A stretch of DNA of 64,000 nt from contig JANCRA010000032.1 of the NCBI GenBank assembly GCA_024362935.1, positions 2,542,001 to 2,606,000 on the forward strand, read 5' to 3'. Position numbers and translations under genes: made by a program. This stretch comes from Setophaga petechia (taxonomy: Eukaryota; Chordata; Aves; Passeriformes; Parulidae). The stretch's first letter is position 1, and each line of letters opens with the position of its first letter. Of this stretch, positions 36,401 to 49,600 are shown piece by piece. The notes under the pieces are model-generated. The model had not been told where the DNA came from and made no database searches. It saw nothing but the letters and a program-made list of their open reading frames with translations.

Positions 36401-36948
36401 ATTCTTGCAATCAATGTGGTACGGGTTCTGTGTATTTAAATATATTAGCAGTGACTCATCTTAACTGCTGTGAAATGTCAGGAACAGTGATGCTTTTAGA
36501 ATAAGCACACAGGTTTCTTACATAAATAGTACCAGTAAACTTCCAGACTCATGGAGAAATGGAAAAGGTCACTGTTGACAGAAATAATTATATAAAGAAA
36601 CTGGAATATCTAATGTATTTCTGCAGTCTGGATTGTAATAAATAACCCTAGTTTAAATAACTTGGCATCATTCATTCACAGACACAGCTGAGAAGAAAAC
36701 CTAAACACTTTCTCAGACCTTTGCTAGCTGATGTGTGATTAAAAAAAAAGCTGTTGCATGTTGGTAATTTGATGGCAGGGCATTATACAGGGAACAAACG
36801 GGGCTGTAGCACCACAATGGGCTAGAGTCACACGGGATTCAGAGCCCAGTCACCCACATTCCCAAATCCAATAATAAACTCCATTTATGTGACTAGTGCT
36901 TAGATTATGCCCACAGCATCTATGGGCAACACAACTTTCCAAGTAACA
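33446..36948. other. Spacer between the convergent UNC50 and MGAT4A transcripts
   Basis: AT-rich DNA with no recognised exon or well-formed repeat. The far end of the MGAT4A 3' UTR may reach into it on the minus strand. Confidence 0.5.
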
Positions 36949-39057
36949 TTTTATTTACACCACCTGATGCAATCAGGAAAAGTAAACAAGGTCCCCTTGG
37001 TGTCTAATTTTTCTTGAACTTACACCAGTCAGTCTAAACAGAAGGTCTTGCTCTGCCTACAAATCTTGTCTTCCCTGTGTCCCCAAACAACATAGCTAAA
37101 CCAAAATGACAACAGTCTGTAGAAATAGTTAAGTTCTTCAACTTGAATATTGCTGAATTGTCAAAGCTATGGCACAATTCTCCAACAAGGCAGAAGAGAA
37201 GACAGGTTGACACTATAGTCCAGTGGTGCTTGCAGTGCTAGCAAGGCAGCTTTAGGCTCCTGCTCCTTACAAGCCTATAGTGAAAGAGAGCCCAAATCTA
37301 TCAGCTGAACTTTAATAGGGAAGTACAAATTCAAGACCTCTGCTCTAGATCAGGGAACTTGCAACAGGTTTTGTGCATCTGTGCCCTGATCACAAAGACA
37401 ATAAAGGACTTTTCCAACTTAAGTGATTCTATGATTCTGTGTTGGGGGTAGCAGAGTGTGGTTTTTACCACAGGGAAAGCTGGCCAGCTTTTGAGATGTC
37501 AGTTCCAGGAGGCTGGTTCACAGCACAACTGACAACACCCAAGCCAGCACGGATGCCTCCCTCCAATGTCAATCAGGCACTTGATTCCTGTTAAAAGGGA
37601 GGAATTCCTGCCTCTCTTTTTCATGGCCATTTCTGACTAACTGAAATCTTCCCATGTCTGAGTCCTTACACATAAGCACCTAAGCAGAAGGACTCTTGAG
37701 AAAAGCAGCAGCATTAGTACTGCAACAGTTCCACTCTGATTGTAACCCAGACCACGTCCTGTTCCTGACTGAATTTCTGATTCATTTAAGATCACTGTTG
37801 TTTCCCTTGACACAAACAGGCAGGCTACTAACTTGAGGCCAAATTCACTTCCTGCTCTAAAGTTAGTGTGAGTTACCATACTGATCCATAAAGGCGTGAA
37901 ACTAAGACTTTGTTCTTCAACAAAGGAAGAAAATAAACTGTAACTACTTGCTAATGTATTCAAAATAAACACTGCAAAACAGAACTATTTAAAAGGAGAC
38001 CTCTGTAAATCAAATGTATCTACTGTTCATTCTTTTGATTAAAGGTAACCTCTTGTCACTCCAAAGCAAAGCTGGAGAATGATTTTCTTCAGTACAGAAA
38101 ATGAATTTGTTCAGCCTAGGAAATGTTTACAAATATTTTTAGAAAGAACAGGTTTGGAGTAAAAAAAAATTCTTCTAAAATGCAATGGATTAAATCTAAA
38201 ATTACTGCAGATTTAGTACATAATATGAAACAAGACATTTCAACATGCTTTTTATCTGGCTACAAACTGTACATAGTGGAATTTCATAGCCCCAAAGAAT
38301 AATGCTCTTCAGAACTCTGTTTATGCCTCTGAACATCATTCGGATTCTGTGTATAAAACTACATAATTTAGAAACTTAATCTTGTTTTTTTTTTTTTTTA
38401 ACATGGCAGTATATTTGAAATATGATATTAATTTATGTTTGCATCTCCAAAGAAAAATGTAGAAAGATAACTTAAAGTAGAGAATTCATAAAAAAACTAT
38501 ATCAATTTAAAATTTTACTGCATAAAAATATGTACTTTTCAAATTATTTTAATAAATTAAATATCCCTAGCATTTTTAATATATATCCCTGACAAGTCTA
38601 TAAAAGAGGGTTCTTGTTATAGAAAATAAATGGAACTCCGAAAGTACCCCCTTCATAAAACTTATTTAACAATAATTATATTTTTTTTTTCTTCAAGGAA
38701 TGTAACAATATGTACAACTCTATATTACTATACTATCAAAATAGTACAGGTTAAGCGTAGCAGGGTTCTGCAACCATAGGATGGTAAAGTCACATTACAG
38801 TGGAGGACAACCTGGGCCTCAGAAGAACGTTATCAGTGTGGAGCATCAGTTTCTGGATGGATCAGATAAGAAGGGGTAAATACAATCTTCTCATCTACAG
38901 TAGATTTCACAAGAGGTAGAGTTCAAGTGAAAAAGAATGACATTTGGAATAAGGTGCATGCTCAGTATTTTCAATTTGTGACTTGATAAGGATGTCAGAT
39001 TCTATAGGAAGAATTTTCAAGAATTCTTTCTTTTTCCTCTAAAGCAGATTTCCATGA
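36949..39057 (-). other. MGAT4A: Probable MGAT4A 3' UTR
   Basis: Sequence directly downstream of the MGAT4A stop. It is AT-rich, with T runs at 38,384-38,400 and 38,682-38,691. A TTTATT at 36950-36955 reads AATAAA on the minus strand and would give a 3' UTR of about 2.1 kb. Other signals exist further left, so the end is uncertain. A CR1 tail (37,395-37,441) lies inside in the antisense direction. A Pumilio-type TGTACATA occurs on the minus strand at 38709-38716. Confidence 0.4.
37395..37441 (+). mobile_element. CR1 3' tail, plus orientation
   Basis: AAAGGACTTTTCCAACTTAA followed by TGATTCTATGATTCTGTG is the CR1 terminus. Only the last few tens of bases are recognisable. Confidence 0.75.
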
Positions 39058-39084
39058 TCAGTTTGTAATCTTTTTAATATGAAT
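39058..39084 (-). CDS. MGAT4A: MGAT4A last coding exon (coding part)
   Basis: The acceptor TTTCAG precedes 39084. The exon encodes IHIKKITN, then TGA at 39060-39058. The family C-terminus is IHIKKATN in human. The exon continues as 3' UTR. Confidence 0.93.
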   Translation of the reverse strand: MHIKKITN

Positions 39085-40581
39085 CTGAAATGGAGAATCA
39101 GAATAAATAAGTAATGGTTTAGTGTATTACATTTCTCAATAATAAGAGATAACTATTTTTAGTGTTAGACAAAAATCTGAGCTTCAAAACAGAATAAAGA
39201 TATCTCCCATTCACCGGTTATGTTTTTCAGTGTTCTACCACTTCTTACCTCATTCAGAATTGCCCAAACAGCTGAATTTTGTATCACTGAAAGCCGGAAT
39301 GATGAAATAGGATTTAGGCTGGGGTCAACTGTTCCTTCAGCTACACCGTTTTCAAACTTCCCTGCAAAAGTACATCATTAAGTCCTGTTCAATGAACTGA
39401 AGTACAAAATCCAGAAAATGTATCTGCAGTATCACAATTCACAGTATAATTGTGACAGAACCACAGTGAAACCAGTATCATTCCCAAAATAAAAGGCAGT
39501 GAGTGATTTTGACATCAGATCCATTTTTGCAGCAGCAAACAATACAGGGCACATCATCAGTGCACACAGGATTACACATAAGAATGAAAGCTTTGAAACT
39601 GTCTAAAGGCATTAACACCTGAAACTCTGTGAAGATTTTGGCACAGATACTCATTTAATATCACAGAACTAATATGATGCCTTTGGCTTATGTGTTTTCA
39701 AATAGGATTAAGGACAAGGGATATCATTCATGCATAACATATTACTATTTAAAGCATCTTCAATTATATTAGGATGAGTAAGAATTCAATTTAAAAGCCC
39801 AGTTAGACTTTACTGTTAAGCCATATAGACAACTGAAATTTATTATGACAAAAAAGGTATAACAGGATTGCCCAAACTGTGTCCAGCAATAATTAAAATC
39901 CCTGTGCAAAATTTCTCTTCCTTGACAACATATATCCAAGCACCTTCCCCAACAGCCACTTTGCTGTTGAAATGCCAGTTTCATCCTGTGCTGAGATAGC
40001 TGATTGTCTATAGGGTGGGTTCAAATCCAGGCCAAGCACACAACTCAAAAAAGCACTTGTGCAATCACAGGACAGAGGAGGTGATCTTACAAAACCTGGA
40101 AATGCCTCTGTTATAATCCAGGTGATCAGTCCGGGCAGAAAAGTTGGATGTAGCTGCACTACAACTAAGAGTCACAAGAGATCTCTGATCAGTACATAAG
40201 TCTTTGAAAAGAATTAGTGGACACAACATTAAGTAAAGCCTATGGGGTCATATACCCAAAAATGAATGATAAAAACTCAGGTTTAGGTTTGTTTTGGTTT
40301 TTAATAAAGATGTCTGTGAGAGTTACAATAGTAATTTTTTTCTACTGTTACATACCTATCCTGAAGTAACCATCCTCTAAGCGTTTGTCTTTGGTTTCTT
40401 TGCTTAATACCAGTTCTTCACTCTAGAACAACAAAGCACAAATGAGATCATTTCTTTTGACATATGACTTTGCCAGAGAAAGACAAATGTGTGTGCACTC
40501 TTCTTATATATTCAGCATTCATTTTTTCCAAATATTTAAGAACAAGCCTGGAATATAGTTCTTTATAGCCTTATAGAAGCC

Positions 40582-40617
<36 letters not shown>

Positions 40618-43600
40618 AGCACTGTTACAGAACTGAACAAATCTTGGCTTCAAAGGAGAAAAATCAAGTACTCTCAGTGCCCAATGGAACTCGCATGGTA
40701 ACTGCCACGTGAACAGAATACTGAGCACATACTGGCATACACAGTAGGAGACAAGCAAAGGCAGGACCTGCCTTCTTTTTCTATGGCTTAACAAGAGCTT
40801 TCTTTCTTGGACAAATGAAAACCTACAGTTTACTTTTTGATCTAAGACTTTGGGTGAGATGGAAAGTGCGAGAAGCACCACAATTATCACTGCCTCACTA
40901 TATGCATGGGGATCACTAAGTTTTATTTAATAAGTACAAAAAAATAATTGTAGAACAGATCCTGAAAAACAGCTTGAAAATTACAACCATAATCCAATAC
41001 TGAAAGACCCAGTCTAAGAATTTCTCAGGAATTAATTTAAAATGCTTGGTAAAATGGAGATTATAGTGATCAGCTTTTTTTTTTTTTAATTCCTATTTGG
41101 AACTAAAGCTGCTGAAAAAGTGGTGGGAAGGTTTCTGGTTATTTATTTGGGGGGCAGGTATTCTGGTTTTCTATGTTGTTGTTGGGGTGTTTGGGGCAGG
41201 TTTTTTTTATAGATTGTCTTGAGGGGGTTTTTAGTATGCTGCTTGAATCCCAAACAAATCCAGGCTGGGGTTACTCTGGTTTCTAAGGGTTTCTTGTTTT
41301 CCTGAATTCTACTAAAGGAAGATCAGGGTTAAAATATTTGAAGGAGTTTCTGGGTCTACTGAAGTCCAAGGTGGGGAAACAAGGCCCTGAGGAGCTGCTC
41401 TCCTCAGCTGACATTATTTTACTGACAATATTTTCTTTGACACCAGTGGCTTAGGAACAGGCCAGATGAAGAATTTCCTGTTTACCTTTTCCACAAATTG
41501 CATCAATAGCAATAGAACCTCTGTAGCATTACTTCCTTAAAGGATGCTCCAGTGAGGGACTTTCCACAGCCAAGTAAAGCCAAAAAAGAGATGCCTGCTG
41601 CACATTTTTGCTTGTTATCTTGTGCATTCTTGTATCTTTAGCTTGGATGAAGTGAGGGCTGCTGCTGTTTTTTGTGGTTGAATGTATTTCCACAGGTCTT
41701 GAGAAACAAACCCCTCAGATCTTATGATATAATATCCCACATGTCATGTTTTATAATTAGAACCAAACTAACAATTGCCTTTTCAAGGATAGGAATAGTA
41801 AGAATTTCCTATTTTTGCCTGTACTAAGGAAGGTAGACAAGGAAAATGGAGATGTGAACTCCTCCATGATTACTTACTTTAAAAAAATAGATAAAAAGAA
41901 AGTTAAAAAAATTCAACCTACAGCAATTTTGGCCTAGACTTCAAGATTCCTACACCAGGTATATGGGGGAATGCAGAGATACTTTGTCATTTTAATACTA
42001 AATAAAATACATTTGTCTGAAGTAACATCTTAATCCTCTCAGTCTTTGTGATATAAATAGTTAGCTGTAGTATCTAGTAGAAGAACCCATACCATCTAAC
42101 TTCAAACAAGAATATACTTTAGATAATGCAGTACTCTCCTGTGGTAAAACTGGCTCATTTATGGGGAAGAAACATCAGAAATCAGGAGAAAGGTACACAT
42201 TCTGTTTTAAGAATCTATATATTTCAGTATCTAGTGGGTTTGGATGTGTGTCAATCCCTGAATTAAGACTTTTTTATTAAGTCAAATAGTAGATTGACTT
42301 AGGTTTCCCATTTCCCAAAATACATAGGAGAGGAAAGACTATTTTTTTGTTTTAAAAAGTAGCAATGAACTGGAAGAAAATGACCTTGTTCACCTTGAAA
42401 TTATCAACAGCACTTGTATCAGACTGCACCCTGAATGAACATTTGAATAGTTACAATAGTCTTCTGTGAACATATCCAGTTAAAAGAAGGAAAAGTGTAA
42501 GAACATCAGAACATCAAGTTCATACAGTTAAAGGAAGCGTTTATGTCTCCTCACTGTTAAAAAAGTCAATGAAGAGGCTTTGCTTTTATCCTGTAATGGA
42601 GAAGATACAAATCAAAAATTTTGTACCTGAAAAGGCAAAACTTCTACAGTTGTGTTTAGAAGGATGTCTCCTGGATGCTCTGGATTGCCACTGTGAAACA
42701 AGTACCTATAAATGAAAAGGAAAACAAAAGACAGTCTACATACATCAGTCAGAATCAGCTGTGTTACTGTCTTTCATGTTAATTGTCACATACAGATGTT
42801 ACAAGGATAAACATCATTTTTTACTGAGCCTACATCAGCTGGGGATAAGGTGCTTTCACATATCACTGTAATTGGAAGGGGTCAAGATTTTCAGTTGCTA
42901 AAGAGTAGCTGGGCAGTATTTTACACAGAAAGGGAGCTTGCATCACGTGCTGTTGCCAGCCTGCATTACACAGAGCTGTGTCATTACTGCCTGGCACACG
43001 CTGCTGTCACCCTGAAGCACGAGCCCTGCCCTCCTCCTGCCTCTCCCTGTGCCCACAGGAGGAACTCTGCTGATCCTTTCTGAAACTGTTCTGGGAACTT
43101 AGCCAAGTCAATATTTTGCCAGGTGAGTGTTCCCCAAGTCCATTTCTCCACCGTGGTTCACTGAAAAATCTCATTGATTTTTGTGCCAGGAATTCCCAAC
43201 CCACATCCACACCCTTCATGTTACCTGAATTCAAACTTCTATTCCAAAGGCAGATTTATTTAAGAAAAAAATATCCCAAACCAAAAAAGCCTGGTTCTGA
43301 CATGGATACACACATAAAAAAACCCTGTACCTTTTAAAACCTGTACAAAGTCCCCATTACTCTCACTCAGTTGTGCAATTAACTTTTTTTTTTAATTGGA
43401 CAGAGTAAATATGTTTGAAACATTATCTAATCCATCCCTATCAGTATCAATCAGTGAAGTGTTCAGATTCTAGCTGCCTGCTCTGAACAGCTTTTGCAGT
43501 ACTGCAACTGTGTAGATTATGTCACAAAAGAGACAGTTAATTCCTTTCTTTATATGTGACAGGAACTTCATGTTATTCTGAATATGTATTATGTAAACCA

Positions 43601-46600
43601 GTAATAATATTTTACACCACTAGGTGGAATCAATGCTTGAAAATTGTTCACTACTTGCGATTTTTTCTAGTGGACTGGAGTTAATTCAGATTACTGTCAT
43701 AAACTAATTAGATCCTACACCTACTCAGATGCCACTTTTAGGAAGAATATTTTACTTTTATTAGGTTTAAATGAATATGTAAAAATCTATCAACACATTT
43801 CAAATCTTTCTTCAATTGGAACTTGGATGGTACTTACTGTTAATTTCTCTTCACCATTAAATATGGCACCAGCCAGAGACAAAATTAGTTCAGAAATTAT
43901 CACTTGATTAAAATTAAAAACATTATCTCAATTTGCAATTTATTAAGATGCAGTCAGAAATGTAAATTCCAGCTTGTCTTTATCCAATATATCTGAAGCC
44001 AAGCTGAATACCTGCCATTATACAAGACAAGTAGAAAACAGTGCTCTGACCCCAGCCCAGAAATGTCTGTGACCCCAAAATGATAGAAGTATTTTAAGAA
44101 AATGCACACACATGTAGAACATTTCTTTTATCAAGGCTCAGAAAAGGAGTAAAACCTCAAGTTAAACTTGTGATACAAGAAATCCACATTGATTTCTATT
44201 CCACTGGTTTCAGCAGAACTGCACAGTTGGACTGGAAAACAGAACTGGACTAAATAAGCCTCACTACTGTGTCTCAAGAAAAATAATTTCCACACTGTAC
44301 TTTAATGTTAGGTTAGTCCATTCCAAAGTATACAAGCTACCTAAAACCCACAGTCCTTCCAAAAGAAATCTAGTGACTTTTTCTACACATTAATTACATC
44401 CAAAAAAACCCAACAAGTAACAGTAATTATTTTCTAGGAAGATGCCTTCGTTGGACATCTCAATAAAAGCAAAACAAAACTCTCTGGAAAGCTGACCAGA
44501 AAACCAAAAGTACATTCTGCTGTCTTTTGACCTAATAGATCTAACCAGTCATTCCTTAGTCAGTGAGATATCCTAAGCAGTACTGGCCATGTTTTCTCTT
44601 GAAAACACTGAAAATTCAGAGGAGACTTAATTTAAAATGGAACTTGCCATCTAAGGTATTGCCATCAAAGCACAGACATGCTGCTTTTCCTTAGCACTTA
44701 GTTCTGAGAAGACACACCTAAAAACCCCCAAAGAAACTCCCTGTGATCTGGGATCACTGTGCTCTCAATGAGCAGTGATTGGCTTCGGAGGTTTGGATGG
44801 TTTTTTGGGGGGAAGCAATAGCAGTGAGGGCTTTGTTTGTTTGTGATGGGTTGTCATTTATTTATTTGGGTTTGTTTGCTTGTTTTTACAAACAACCCTG
44901 CAAGCACACAGCCACAGCCAACCATTTCTCCCACTGTGCCATCAGCTTTGAGACTGAGCTGCAGCTTCCCCTCCTCAGCAGTTGCTGCTCCATTAGAGCA
45001 ATGCACTCCTGGCACGGAGCCAGAACCATTTACAGCAGTAATTAATCAAACCTGATTTCCATGTAATCAAACCTGCTATTTTAGTATATTTTCTATAGCT
45101 ATCTGTTAATCCATATGCACACACAAATGTAACACATGCTCATGTCACATTTTAAATTATGTTTAGAAAGGAAGGGATATTTTTATATCTGAGCCTTGCT
45201 TCAACACTTGACAGATAACACCTACTTAGACATTAGAAGTTACACAGATTGAAAACAGAAGCCTAAATACACATACACAGTTAATCCATGTCTATAATAT
45301 TTTGTTTAGAACTAAAATTTACCAATTAGAAAATTTTATTTCAAATAAAAATTTATTTATGAACAAACAGATGTTCTACAGTTCCTAAAATAAGTGTCAT
45401 TAGCTATCCTTTTGTAAAACTTGCTTTTCTGACATGGTACATTTTCCAATGGAGATTCTTTGGAAATGGGTTGAGAGAGTAAAACTAATTTCAAAATAAA
45501 GGTCAGTTAAACCTCCCTTTCAAAAACCCTTGAAATGGCTTTAAGTAACCTATCTTTTCCTCCCCAAACCTTTTGGGTTTGCACTCTTCATATGCCAAGA
45601 CCTTTTTTACAAAGGTTGTTAATTGCTGTTATGCTGGCTATTCTCCCTCCCAGGTGGAGAGAAGACTCATATGTCTCCTAACTAATGAACTAATTTATTC
45701 ATCTGATATTTCTTAAGTAAAACAGACATTTCTAAAAACCACAGAGACATTTGCAGGACATGTAGGGTCCTCATTAAATCACTAATGTAGAGTAATCCAG
45801 CTGATACCCAGAGGATTACAAGGTTGTTTCCTTTTATTTAATTCCTGCACCAGTAGTAAGATGTCTGGCCCAATCCTTTTTTCTTTCAAGAGAAACACTG
45901 GTTTATAACTGGACTGAATGACCTTAAATGTCTTTTCCAACCTAAATGATTCTATGACTCTGTGTTCTCAGACTATGATAGGTATTTCTCAATACAGATA
46001 GTGAAGAACCTGGGAACAGCTTTGCTTTCAATTGCTTAATTATGTTGACACCTGTCCTGGGATTTATACATGACAGGCCATGTAAACAGTAAAAACATTT
46101 GCTTTTTTCCCCTAATTACTTAACATTTTTTCTTAGGGTAGAATCACTAAGATTTCCTTGTCTACCTGCTGCTTAAACCTAACACCTTGTGAAGCATTCC
46201 TTCAAATAAAAATTCTGAAAGCAAAGGATCTGTAAATACAGTAATCCCAACCAAACACAAATTCACCTAAAGTTAAAAAAAAACAAACCCTACTATTGCC
46301 TTGTGGAATATTACTTCACTACTTTCTTAATTACAAAATACAAACATGAACACAATTGAACATTTTTGATCAAAGTCATCAGAGAAAAGTAACTCTAACT
46401 TACAATTGCTAAGTATAATACTAATGTATCTGAATCTAAGAGAGCCTTTTCTGCTGGCAGTGTCTTTTTAAAGAGTCACAGGTCAAAGATAATAACCAGC
46501 TACTCTAGATATTCAAACACAGAGAAAAGCCTCCTCTCTACCAGAAATAATTAAATCTATGAACTCACTTACATACATTCTGCTCATGACCTCAATGTGG

Positions 46601-49600
46601 TAGGAGAATATAAGAAGGCTAAGTATTAATATTTCCTGTAGCATTAAAAAATATACAGAATTTCAAGAGCACTGAAGGTTTAAAAAACAAACACAAACAG
46701 AAAAAACCAACACCAATAACCAAACTAAATGGAGCAAAGTCAAAGCTGCAAAGAAAAACTTCTGTTTTCATACTCAATGACTTCAGTATTTACCTGGCTT
46801 GGGAGGCTGAGTTGTTGCCATGGATCTAGACACACATCTAAAATCAAGCCAAATAGAGGGGAACCCCCCCACAGCCAATAAGGTGAAACAAATATTCATA
46901 CACACCCTAACACACAAAGAGAGGGGAAGGTAGAAGTGTGATTATCATTTGTACACTGACAAAAGACACCATTACTCTGCCAATGCAGTTAACTCTTTAG
47001 GGTACTTTAACAGCCCACACTCAGGTTCAGAACCCCTCCAATAGTAGGGTTCTGAAAGATCCTCACCTTTTGTAACATCCCCCATAAAATGGATTAATCA
47101 GTATTACTAATCTGAACTGCTGACCTTAATATTCTTTTAATAGCTAAGTTTTTTCATCACCTGTGCTTTCAAAAAAAGCCCAAAATACCATGAACACCTC
47201 TACCCACCCCCTATCTTGCTTATAAAGAGATGTATCTCTCTTCTTTCTCTCACATCCAAGCATATTTATGCCCAAAAAATATTATTCTATTACCCAATTT
47301 GATTTCTTTTAGGTGTTAAAAAATTTTCTGTATTTTATTTAAATAAAGTGCCCATTATTTTTTCATCTATAGTAAGTGTTCTAATTACATGTTCTAATTA
47401 AAATAGAACTGAATACACAACAATTTTATTAGTAAATTATGGCAGTTTTATAAAAGAAAAGAGTATACAAAAATACTTTAAACAGCACAATTCACATCCA
47501 CTGTCAATATATCTGGGTCTTGTTTTGAAGGAAACAAATTATTTGACCTGATACTAAACCTGATTCTAAGAATATAAGAATGCAGGCCTTTGTGCTCTAT
47601 AAACATCAGGAATCAAATCCTTTCCTTCACATATCCTCCCTGTTTCTTTTTAGCAATCTGATGTATTTTATATCCCATTGATGTATTTTATATCCCATTT
47701 TCAGAAAAGGAAAATAGGTAGGAAGGCAGAGAGGAAATGTTTCCTTCCATGTTTGAACAAATTATCCATAGCAACATGCAGCCCTAGAGTTTTTAATTCT
47801 GCACAACATGAATTTCTGTAAAAGCAATATTCAGTCAGCAATTTTTTTGCTTTCTACAGATGCCATCATCCACTGCAAGAGTCATTATTCACCAATTCTA
47901 TCCAGCATTTTTGATCACTGGATGCAAATGTGGTGAAAGAAGACTAATCTACCTCCTTTGTGTCACTTTCTCAGAATCCTAATTAGGAAGTGTTATTCTA
48001 CTCTCACTGGAAACCAGTATTAACCATGCACTATTTCCTCATGCAAAACACAAACAGAAGATGAATCATTTTTTTTCCTTCTCTCAAGCTCAATTTATTC
48101 TGCTATTCTTCATGCCTCTTACCAAGTCATTTGAAAAAAATTGCTTATACTTCCAAAAAAAGTGCAGTTCCTCCAGTCTATATATATGCATCTGCAAAGT
48201 ACTCACAATAGGTAAGCAATGCAGTGGAAGCTTTTTTATATATATATAAATATATATGTATATATAGTTGTTATAATTCCAAATTTGGAAGAAACTCCCC
48301 ACAAACAAACAAAGAAGAAATGTCCTGGCCTCCCCAAACAACACAAAACAGAAAATACCCCCACCCTATTATCTTCTGTGCAAAATGCCTGGTAAGATTT
48401 CCACTTCCTCTGACAAAATGAGCCCATCTAAGTGTCTTTATATAAATTGGGCTGCATGGTTGAGAGCTGCAGGGGTTGAATTGCCCATTTTCACAGAAGT
48501 ATTGACCCAGTGCACCAAAAGGGCTGAACTTTCTCATGTTTGGCAATGGACCACAAAGCAGCTTGACTGAAGAGGTGATGGAAGGATTCTGGGGAGTGGT
48601 CTGAGTCTGTTTTATCCATCACATGCCTAAGAAATTAATTTTCTCACACCACTTCAAAACTCAATCTGAATCAATGAAACCTGTACCATTTCCTAACCCT
48701 CTTCATTTGTGCAGTATCTGTAGGAGGTATTTAGGTGTGTAACAAAATCTCATTCTCTGGTCTACTCTTCTACTGTTTCCCAGACAAGACTGTGACACTT
48801 TCTAAGGCTGCACTGTCTCTCTGGAGTGGGCTCACATCAACTGTAATAAAAATATCTGGCATTAAATTATTCTTAAATTTTTCATTTTGGAGGTCGTTAG
48901 GGGTTTTTTGTATTTTTTGGATAGGGTTTTTTTGTTTGCATTTTTTGCAGGGGGTGATTGATTGTTCTGTTACAAAGTTATTTCTGCTGAATTTTTAATC
49001 CAGTGAGATGCAGAAAGGCTTTGTTGGGGTTTTGAGTTTATTATGTGTGTGTGTATGTGGGTGTATGCACATAAACATTTTTTACCCCTCCAGCTTGGCT
49101 GGGGAAGCACAGATAACTCCCTTTAGTTTTCCTATACACAGGCATTTGCCACCATTTGAGATTGCACTTGGGTATGTGACCTCATCAAAGGCTGGAAAGA
49201 TGCAATTATGACATCTCAGAGACTCCAGTCCTCCTGGAAATCACGTGAAGTATTTTAGAGTATCTCAAGTGGCATTAGACATCTCACATTTTGGCAACAG
49301 CAGTAAGCCTCCAAGATTTCTGACTAAGAACTATAAATCCAGGAACATTGCCAAGTACACAAATCTTGGATATTAGTACCATTAAGGAAGAAGCAGCATG
49401 TCCTTGGCTTAGGCAGCTCTTCTGTCTCTGATCCATACTTTGAGGCTTTTTTCCCTTTTCATGTGAAGTCCTGGCCTCATTGTTATGGGCAGAATTCCAT
49501 GCCCAGAGCAAACAGCATCAGTGCCTGGGAGCCTGCCTGCCAAATCCCTGCTGTCAGTGCATCCATTTGAGGATGTTCTGCTCATTAGTACAGAAGCTTA

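Noticed and set aside
40587..40613. Poly(A) run considered as the tail of a processed pseudogene
   Set aside because: No gene-like body or target-site duplication is visible, and processed copies are rare in birds.
41149..41227. Four G runs suggesting a G-quadruplex
   Set aside because: Loops of about 29, 5 and 26 bases are mostly too long for a standard quadruplex; treated as G/T-rich low complexity.
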